Made by a program: the position numbers and the translations under genes
Assembly (NCBI RefSeq): GCF_012489685.1
Contig: NC_080042.1
Location: 54,674,066-54,738,065 of the forward strand
DNA: 64,000 nt
Direction: 5' to 3'
Source: Lotus japonicus
Lineage: Eukaryota > Streptophyta > Magnoliopsida > Fabales > Fabaceae
Shown here: in pieces, positions 56,832-64,000 of the stretch
Layout of the letters: every line of letters starts with the position of its first letter
Position numbering within the stretch: the first letter of the stretch is position 1
Notes under the pieces: model-generated
Databases searched by the model: none
What the model saw: the letters and a program-made list of their open reading frames with translations, nothing else
What the model was told of the DNA's origin: nothing

Positions 56832-59210
56832 ATGACTCCCAAGCGCCGGACCCATAAGTCCTCCCGATCTCAAAGTGCTGCCCCGGCATCCCCCGCTCCT
56901 CCCCCGGTGGCTACGCCTCCTGCCGGGGGAACCCCTCTTAACGCAGATGAGAGATATGCCTTTTGGCAACAAATCTTCACCGATCTTCCCCAGCCCACAG
57001 GTGTAGAACCCGAGCATGCGGTCATTTGTCAAACTTCTGAGCTGTCTACTGACGAGTCCATCGCCGAGTCAATTCTTAAGGCCGGAGGGCTCTGTCGTGA
57101 AAAGTCTTTGGAAGATGCCCTCATCATCGGTCCGGGTTTGGACAGTAGTCGCCCCTGGAGGTGTCGTGGGATCGATCAAGGGGCTGAACGACCACACTTC
57201 TTCTATATCTATGAATATCTCTACCTCGAGTTAGGAATCAAACTGCCCTTTTCTCCGTTTCTTTGCGAAATCATGAGGGAAATCAACGTGGCCCCTTGTC
57301 AACTCCATCTGAATGCTTGGGCCTTCATCCGTTGCTTCGAGATCCTTTGCGAAGCTATCGGCCTTGAAGCAAAAGCCTCCCACTTTTTCTACTTTTATGG
57401 GGTAGACTCAAAGTGCTTGAAGGTGAAAATTCCTGGATGGATTTCTTTGAAATCCCGTTCAGGTCGGCAGTGCTTCTACCTTTACAAAAGTAATGTCAAG
57501 AAGGGTCCCGGGCGACGCTATTTCCGTGTGATTGTTCACCCATCTTACCCTGAAGCTTTCACCCGACGAAATGGATCCGTTCTGTTCCCCTTTTACGGGA
57601 CGAAAAATCCTCGTGATGTTCCCCCGCCAACTGAATCGTCGTTTAGCAACGAGGACAAAGCCACCATCGGCCTTTTCGCCGGACTCCCCATCTTCGAGTG
57701 CTCCCAACTGTTGGAGGCCGTCCGCAACGACTCCCTCCGCTCGCTCTTGGAGGAGTTCGATTTCACCGGAGCCTCGCTGCAACGTGCCTTGGCCGTCGAC
57801 TCTCCCAAATTTCCTCCTACCTTTAACACCGAGGGAGTAAAACGAAAACGCGCTGCGGCTAGTTCTGACGCTGAAATTGCTGCCCCTCCTGCGAAGAGAG
57901 TCAGGGGGTCTTCCTCCACTGCCTCCATCCCCTCCACTGAGATGGCTAAAGTCGTTCCTTCTCCAGAAAGATCCGAACCCACGCGGGAGAACACAGTCCA
58001 GCCTTTACCCTTAAGAGCGATCCGAAAATCCAAAAGGGGTGCTCCTGGCATTGATGCCCCCTCTCCCCAGAAAGAGAAAAAGAAGAAGAAGAAGGTGAAG
58101 GGATCCGAGATTGGCGACACCGCTGCTTCCCTTCAAGATCTGGGGGGCGAGAAAAACGCCTCTCCAGGCGACGCTGAACCCTCACCCTGCCCTGGAGGAG
58201 TTACTGCCGGCGAGCCAACTCCAGAGGGGGTCCCTTCAACGGTTCTCTTTCCTGATCGCCAACCTCCTCAAGTCGAGGCAACCCTAGATGAAAACTTGCT
58301 TGCCCGCTCGGTGGACCCACAGGGTGAAGACCTTGCCCCTTGCACCCCACCATCTCCCTGCCAAACCCCTTTCAAGGCCAATTCCACTTCCACTGGTGAC
58401 CAGACAGGCTCCATTCCAAACCAGCAGACTTCTCCTATTGACTTCGTCCTCTCTGATGATTTCTTTAGGAGCACAAGAGTGGCCGAGATTCCCGACATTG
58501 ATCAGGCCGCACAGGAAGCTTTGTTCAACCTTCTACGCGCGGAGTGTCTCTTCGCCCAACTGTCTCAAGACTTAGCTTCTTCTCTAGAGATGGAGAGACT
58601 TCAGCAGGAGGTTGAGGGTCACCAGGTAGCGGCACAGGAAGCGCACCGTAAGTACGATGAGATGCTGTCCCAAATGGTGGCTCAAACCAAGAAACAAGCA
58701 CACATATGCGTAGAGCTGAATCATTATGAGGAAGACATACTGGCATGTAAAGATAGGATGGGAGAATTGGAGCTGGATTGGTTTGTCTTGCAACAGGGAG
58801 TGATCGCAAGGACAAATTCGATCAACGCTGGTAGGGCCAAATGCATTCTCAAAGATCGGGAAATCGCTTCCCTCCTCTGTGATCTAGGGGACACAAATAA
58901 GTCCCTCGCCGACGTGAGGTTGCAGCTTGAAGAAACGAATCGGGCCCTCGCCGAGAAGGATTCCCAGATCAAGACTTCCTAGGCTAGGTCCGTAGCTTGC
59001 GCTGCTGCGTAGGTTGTGGAGGAGCGAGGCCGTGGTTTCTTCCTCGCCAAGGCTCAAGTTCAACATCTCTATAAAGGGATCAACCTTGATGGCATGGGAG
59101 CTTTTAAGAAGGTTACTCCTCACGGGCACATTGGTCGAGATGACCCCCCGGGCTATTCTGCCGAGCGCTTTGCTGAAATTGAGGAAGAAAAGATGAGGGA
59201 GAAATGTTAA
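56832..59210 (+). pseudogene. Opposing (antisense) additional ORF, Transposase_28-type protein
   Basis: An ATG at 56832 opens 716 codons to a TAG at 58980-58982. A second TAG follows at 59010-59012, after which the same frame continues to TAA at 59208-59210, about 790 codons in all. Residues about 120-240 fit the Transposase_28 ('putative gypsy type transposon') family: YLELGIKLPFSPFLCEIMRE, APCQLHLNAWAFIRCFEI. Two basic stretches (PPAKRVRG near 355, EKKKKKKVKG near 413) look like nuclear signals. The middle is Ser/Pro-rich. Residues about 580-700 are coiled-coil-like (LEMERLQQEVEGHQ). No catalytic motif is visible and the function is unknown. The first 716 residues are fully open, unlike the other element genes here. 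Copy A retains the end of the same ORF at 1-72. Confidence 0.8.
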
Positions 59211-59743
59211 TGAAACATAATTGTATTCGTACTAATTGTATACACTTTTTTTTTTTGGTGATTGAATTGCATTTTTATATTCCTTTAACTTGCTTCGTTC
59301 ATGGTTTTACTCTCGCATTTTGCGTCGCCGGTTTGGGCTCTGCCTTAAATTCCATCGCTTCGTGTTCTCCATTTGCCCTTTAGGCTTAGTTTTTCCTTTT
59401 GCTCATCCGTGTAGCGATTTTGAAGGTCTGCCAAAGAAACTAGGACTTTTGCTCAGCTTTTGAACCGAGGCTTTTCTTCGCACCAATATTTCCCGTAAGA
59501 GCAGGTGTGACCTCGGCGGTTTTCTCCCGCCAAGGGCTTACACTACTGGGGGCCCAATGGCCATATGGGTTTACCCAGACTTACGCCTAGTTTATATTCT
59601 CGCCACATATTTCGGGGAGGTCTCTTATTCCCAGATTTCGGGGAGACTAAGGGGATTAGGGACTTGCCCCATTTTGGGGATAAGTCGCTTTCCCGCACAC
59701 ATCGCCAACGGGAAATCAGCGTTTCGCCCTGGACTTTTTCGGA

Positions 59744-59799
59744 GCAATCCCCAGACATCAAGGTCGTGTTGGGACTGCCACCTTCGGAGAATTTTTCTC
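59744..59799. other. Hairpin pair, first repeat, copy C spacer
   Basis: Hairpin 1: GCAATCCC (59744-59751) with GGGACTGC (59771-59778); one pair is A-C as plus-strand RNA but G-U as minus-strand RNA. Hairpin 2: GAGAA (59787-59791) with TTCTC (59795-59799), loop TTT. Confidence 0.55.
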
Positions 59800-59872
59800 A
59801 CCAGGCGAACGTGATATAATGATCGAATTTTTGCTATCTGGGTAGCGCCGGTTCGCGCCGGACTTTCCCAGA

Positions 59873-59928
59873 GCAATCCCCAGACATCAAAGTCGTGTTG
59901 GGATTGCCACCTTCAGAGAATTTTTCTC
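59873..59928. other. Hairpin pair, second repeat, copy C spacer
   Basis: Hairpin 1: GCAATCCC (59873-59880) with GGGATTGC (59900-59907), fully paired. Hairpin 2: GAGAA (59916-59920) with TTCTC (59924-59928), loop TTT. Same loops and spacing as in the first repeat and copy A. Confidence 0.55.
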
Positions 59929-60439
59929 ACCGGGCGAACGGAGTTGAATGATTTGAGCTAGGAGTATTTCTGGCGAATATCCTTTTGTATTTGATTTCTT
60001 TGAATTTTTACATCGAGGGATGCCTCATTAAAAATCTCCCGTGTCGGAGAAAAAGAGTGCATCTTTATTTTTTAGTCCTACTTCGTGGCTAGTTCTTCCC
60101 TCAAAGTATGGTGCCCAACACTTCCTCTTTCGTCCCCGAGGTACTCGGTATCCATTCACTCGCAGAATGCCCATTCACCTCTAGTTCTTTCTTTTGCCTA
60201 TTACCCTTGACCTTCTTGTTCCTGGAGGCTATTTCCCTCACCACAGATTTTCCTTTGTTCCTACCACCGTGTGCCGAGCCTTTCTTCTTCCGAAAGCGGT
60301 CAGGCACTTTGCTCAACCCTTGTCCATAATCTTCTCGCCGAGATGCTTCCAAGTCCATGCTGCGGCCCATCGCCACTTTCCCCTTCCAGTCGCCTGGTCC
60401 CATGCTCAAAAGAGCTGACGCTTTGAACCGCGGAAAGTT

Positions 60440-62977
60440 TCAAAGTGTAGCGTCCTTCGGACTCCAGCTGAAGAGGTCAAAATTGCCCTCTACCAGCTTT
60501 TCCAACCGTCTTTCTTGCTCAAGGGTGAGCCTAGGCTCAATCGCCAACACTCCCCTACTAAACTTATACCTTTCTAGGTCATCCATGATGCCTGCCCAGC
60601 GTTCTTCCGCTGTAATGTCTGTGAACGGTCTGTCCCATTCCGTCTTCCCGACTTCTTCTTCAACTCGCCTTTGGTTATTGGTCTGCCTTTTCGCCCTCCC
60701 ATGGTCTATCTCCCGCGTCTCAACCCTTGACCTACTCAGCTCGTTCTGACCTTCCTGTTGGATCTCAATTTCGTGACACCGGTACCCCTCGCCTGCTCCT
60801 TTTTTCCCGTACATGCTAAGACAATTATTATAGCATTCCCTCGCCCTTCTTTGATCAACCACAATTTTCCCCACCTTCCCACAAAGCAGCGGGTACTTTA
60901 CTGCAAGATGGGCTGTTGAAATGACGGCGCACAAACGGTTTAAGGTATTCCTCCCAATGATAATGTTGTACGAGGCTACAACTTGTATCACTAGGTACCT
61001 TACACGAAGGAGCTTGGCGTTGTCCTCTACTCCGAAAACGGTGTCTAGATCTATATAACCTCGCACCCATACCTGCTCGCCCGAGAACCCTACTAGCATT
61101 CCCGTATAGGGCATCAAATCCTTATCGGTTAAACCCAGCTTATCAAACGCATCCCCGTAGATGATATCGGCGGAGCTACCTTGATCCAAAAGCACCCGGC
61201 GAACATTAAAGTTGTTGATCCGAACCATAACGACCACCGGATCATATTTATGCATTTTGACTCCCTCAAAATCCGCTGATGAGATTACTATATCCGGATG
61301 CTGGAAACCAAAAGGAGCTTGGTATTGTTGCACCGAGGTTACTGCCCTGACATGTCTTCTTCTCGTCGAAGCTGTATCTCCTCCTCCGCCGAAACCACCT
61401 GCAATTGTATTAATTGTGCCCACCGGTGGGTCGAGATCTTTATTAAATGTTTCTTCTGCGTTCTTTTTCTTGGTAGCCAGTGTTTCCTTCTTTTCTGCAC
61501 TCGGCGTGCGGCGGCGATCCTCCCGTCGGCGATCATCCTGCTGGCGAGAGTTCCTACACCTATTTCCCTGTTGTCGCTCGCCATTCCAACGCTCATTGCG
61601 GTCATTTAGCTGCGCTCGCCCTGCTTTGATGAGCTTTTCTATCTCATTCTTTAAAGTAAAACAATCCCTTGTATCATGTCCTGCTGACCGATGATACTCA
61701 CACCACTTAGTCTTATCTGAATTTGGACGCGGCGGGTCTGCTTCCCTTTCGCCCCCTTCAACGGCATGGGTCGCCTTGACCTCACGGAGCAACTCCGTTA
61801 GATGAGCACTCAGACTCTTTCCTGACTCTCCACGCCGGCGAGAGTCAGCCTGGTGCCAGGGTCGGCGACGCTCAGCATTGTCCCTCCTCGGATAGAAAGG
61901 GTCTCTCGTTGTCTTCTTCACTGCCCGGACTTTCCTGTCTCGCCCTTTACTCCCTTCAAGCTTTTCCTTGCTTGCTTTATCTATTGGCGATGCGTCCCCC
62001 TGATCACCATCCTTTTCCACCTTCGCCCTTCGTCGCTTGAAAGCGTCGTCCTCCTCGTCAAGAATGTACGTGTTCGCCCGCGCGCGTACCTCCGCCATTG
62101 ATTTGGCCGGCTTACGACTCAGTTTGCTGTTTAGCTTTCCAGGTTGTAGACCATTTGTTAAGGCCCGGGCACAGGCATTCGGCTCCGATTCCTCAATCTT
62201 TACCGACGCAGCACTGAATCGTTTCACGTATTGTTTCAGAGTCTCCCCTGCAGACTGTCACACGTTGTACAAGTCCTCGATCGTCACTTGCTTAGTCTTG
62301 CTCGCTGAGAACTGGACGAGGAATTTGGACGAAAAATCTCGGAAGTTGGTGATGGATCCTCGCGGAAGAGTTGTGAACCACGTCATTGCTGTTCCTTTGA
62401 AAGTTGCTGGAAACATTCTGCACTTGACTGCGTCGGAAGCGGCGCTAATCACCATCTTTGTATTGAAATACAGTAGGTGTTCCTTTGGATCTGCTTTTCC
62501 GCTGTATGTTTCAACGACTATATTCTTCATATTATCTGGAATGGCCACCTCCCTTACCGCTGCAGAAAATGGCTCAAATTCAGCCACAGCCTCTGCCTCG
62601 CACTCTCCTTCGTCCTGCTGCTCGTAACGATAATACTCTAGCTGCTCCTGAAGATAGTCGTTCCGTTGCCTTATCTCGTCGATGCTGCTGATCAAGCGTC
62701 TCCAATCTTGGCCAGAGATCGGAGCTTGAGGTGCCTGCGTCTCTCCTCCAGAGTCCACAGGTGACTGTTCTGGCGACCTTCTTTGTTCCGGTGACGTTGG
62801 CGGTGAAGGCAGCGGAGGTGTTGGAGACGGAGGAGGCGGAGGCGGAGCTAGAGGAGTTACTGGAGTTGCTTCCTCGCGGTGGATCGTCTGGCGGCGCGGA
62901 CGGCCCCGAACGCGACGCGGTGGCGAAGTGTGCCGTCGCACGGGGTCTTCTTCTCGTCGTCTGCAACGTGTTTCCAT
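60440..62977 (-). pseudogene. Gag-protease of gypsy copy C, one in-frame stop
   Basis: Starts METRCRRREEDPVRRH at 62977. A Pro-rich N-terminus is followed by the retrotransposon gag domain (YSGKADPKEHLLYFNTKM, WFTTLPRGSITNFRDFSSKF). A TGA at 62258-62260 interrupts it, where CGA is the likely ancestor. The frame resumes with MKRFSAASVKIEESEPNA, then a charged region with a Cys/His motif (CEYHRSAGHDTRDC) and the aspartic protease (VRRVLLDQGSSADIIYGDAF, then VVASYNIIIGRNTLNRL). It ends at EGNFDLFSW plus seven unrelated residues, i.e. at the first residues of RT. The product would form particles and cut gag, but it could not copy or integrate DNA. Confidence 0.9.
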
Positions 62978-63090
62978 CGGCTCCTACGAACGCTTACCAA
63001 AAACTCAAGAACTAACGAAATGTTTCACAGAAAACCAGAGAATTTCTCCTTCAAATCACGATCCACGTAGTCCGGGAATCAAAATTTACC

Positions 63091-63110
63091 GATCCCCACA
63101 GACGGCGCCA
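63091..63110 (-). other. Primer-binding site of copy C
   Basis: One base inside the 5' LTR, the minus strand reads TGGCGCCGTCTGTGGGGATC, close to the tRNA-Asp type primer site. Confidence 0.7.
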
Positions 63111-63111
63111 A

Positions 63112-63433
63112 TGTTCCGGTCAAGAACATAGAATCAAGGCATGGTGCCTAGAGTGTGTGGAGTGTGATCGGAAATCTTAGAGAGATGAACTCCTAACTGT
63201 TTAGAGAGAGAAATCATAACTGAATTTCAATGTTGTTATTGCCAAATGAGCTAAGAGTCTCTTACAATTGGTACCTCCCCCCTATTTATAGGGGCTGAGT
63301 TGGGCCTTCGCGCCTTTGGTCAGTCCTAAGGGGCCAGTTGGGCCTCGGGGTGCGAGGCCCAAAAGATCTGGGTCTATCCCGTGCTTAAGTGTGAGCATCC
63401 TGGGCGAGGGACCCTGGGGGCTCGCCCAGTCCA
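63112..63433 (-). repeat. 5' LTR of gypsy copy C (322 bp)
   Basis: TGTTCCGGTC to GCCCAGTCCA, matching 55773-56093. Confidence 0.92.
63282..63291 (-). promoter_or_regulatory. TATA box in the copy C 5' LTR
   Basis: The minus strand reads CTATAAATAG within the LTR, in the right direction to transcribe gag. The same element is at about 4506-4515 in copy A. Confidence 0.6.
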
Positions 63434-63438
63434 ATCGT

Positions 63439-64000
63439 CTAGATGATTGTTGACCTTTATATATCTTTGCCTTTAGTCCAACAATATTTTCTTTTGAGTT
63501 TGTAATAGATATAATTCTTAAGTATTCATTTTTCATCATTTCTTTAAACTTTTTTCACTTTGATTATTGACATTTTGTGATGATCTTTTTGATATTTCAC
63601 TATGCCACTCATTGTTGGACTTTTGATGCTTCTATGTTAGTGTAGTTGACAAGCCAGAGATCTTTTTAGCCTCTAGTTCTATGTATATGATTATTGAGAT
63701 ACTAAAGTTATCTGATCTTGAGTAGACGTTATAGTTTTTGTTGATCTTGATCCTACTTCTGTGTAGGCAGTTGACACTGAGGTTTTGAGAAGACTTGTTC
63801 TTGGGTAATCTACATATGCTTTTGTTGTAGTTCGATCTTCTTCTTCAACTAGATCACTGTTGAAAGATTTTTTCTAAACTAATACTACTTTCAAAATCCT
63901 CAAGATTCAATTGTAGTATAGCATAGGGTTTTGTCGTATCCGCAGGGAATTGCTAACACAAATGCCGTTCTTTAGTAAAATTACCCAAGCAATAGATTTT
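63439..64000. other. Right genomic flank of copy C
   Basis: Continuation of the pre-insertion sequence that ends at 55772. AT-rich, no gene recognised. The end of the window (TTGTCGTATCCGCAGGGAAT near 63930) looks like the start of another dispersed repeat. Confidence 0.4.

Larger units (their letters stand above)
59211..60439. other. Spacer between convergent ORFs of copy C
   Basis: Non-coding, with blocks shared with 1200-1630 of copy A. It contains a partial tandem duplication (about 129-bp spacing) and two hairpin pairs, listed separately. The minus-strand gag frame ends at its right edge. Confidence 0.6.
55773..63433 (-). mobile_element. Non-autonomous Ty3/gypsy (Tat-like) element, complete copy C (7.66 kb)
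   Basis: LTRs at 55773-56093 and 63112-63433, with perfect target duplication ATCGT at 55768-55772 and 63434-63438. On the minus strand: 5' LTR, primer site, gag and protease (62977-60440). On the plus strand, convergent: a long additional ORF (56832-59210). There is no RT, RNase H or integrase. The coding part stops at the first RT residues, exactly as in copy A. It fits a Tat-lineage LARD-like family with an antisense extra ORF and needs enzymes from elsewhere to move. The LTRs differ at about ten positions by eye. Confidence 0.9.

Noticed and set aside
57593..58120. Open frame of 175 codons on the minus strand
   Set aside because: Opposite strand of the additional ORF of gypsy copy C, with no family motif.
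61212..61694. Open frame of 160 codons on the plus strand
   Set aside because: Opposite strand of the gypsy gag-protease gene; composition follows the gag codons.
1..64000. tRNA or rRNA genes
   Set aside because: I saw no cloverleaf-compatible sequences or rRNA core motifs; the tRNA-like motifs are primer-binding sites of LTR elements.

Overview
The window is nuclear DNA of a flowering plant, most likely a eudicot and plausibly a legume. It is AT-rich, has GT-AG introns, contains a MIKC-type MADS-box gene, and is packed with plant transposable-element families: Ty1/copia, Ty3/gypsy Tat-like and chromovirus, CACTA, MULE, hAT, PIF/Harbinger and LINE. The legume assignment is inference from the style of the repeats. 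Nothing looks bacterial, organellar or CRISPR-like.

Layout, left to right. (1) 1-4656: the right part of a non-autonomous Ty3/gypsy-type element (copy A), with gag-protease on the minus strand and remnants of opposing plus-strand ORFs. (2) 4957-12024, minus strand: five exons of a MADS-box gene (MADS, I and most of the K domain) with a 5.9-kb first intron filled with small DNA transposons, one of which carries a PPR-gene fragment. Its TATA box lies at about 12090. The 3' exons are missing from the window because copy A abuts the gene. (3) 12446-17209: a CACTA element with a decayed transposase gene and an endogenous caulimovirid RNase H fragment embedded in AT repeats. (4) 17409-17936: a MULE-type MITE, followed by about 4.4 kb with no recognisable gene. 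(5) 22312-31866: a three-level nest, in which a copia element is interrupted by a second copia element (22523-30845), itself interrupted by a 3.86-kb chromovirus-type solo LTR. (6) 32385-34240: a LINE remnant interrupted by a hAT element; then a 1.3-kb MULE (35924-37236), a hAT transposase remnant (39055-39538), an LTR-like stretch and a degenerate minisatellite. (7) 44163-48830: a copia element with both LTRs and a target duplication but a broken gag-pol. (8) 50375-51417: a PIF/Harbinger MITE. (9) 55773-63433: a complete second copy (copy C) of the element in (1), with two LTRs and a perfect ATCGT target duplication.

The only host gene I can support is the partial MADS gene. All other coding sequence belongs to mobile elements, and nearly all of it is broken, mostly by stops that look like C-to-T changes at CAG, CAA or CGA codons.

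The most interesting item is the gypsy-like family (copies A and C). Both copies lose the polymerase reading frame at the same place, just at the start of the reverse transcriptase. Copy C carries a long, convergent plus-strand ORF of the Transposase_28 type, and copy A retains its 3' end. Between the convergent genes both copies keep two hairpins whose stems show compensatory base changes, which suggests selection on a structured RNA.
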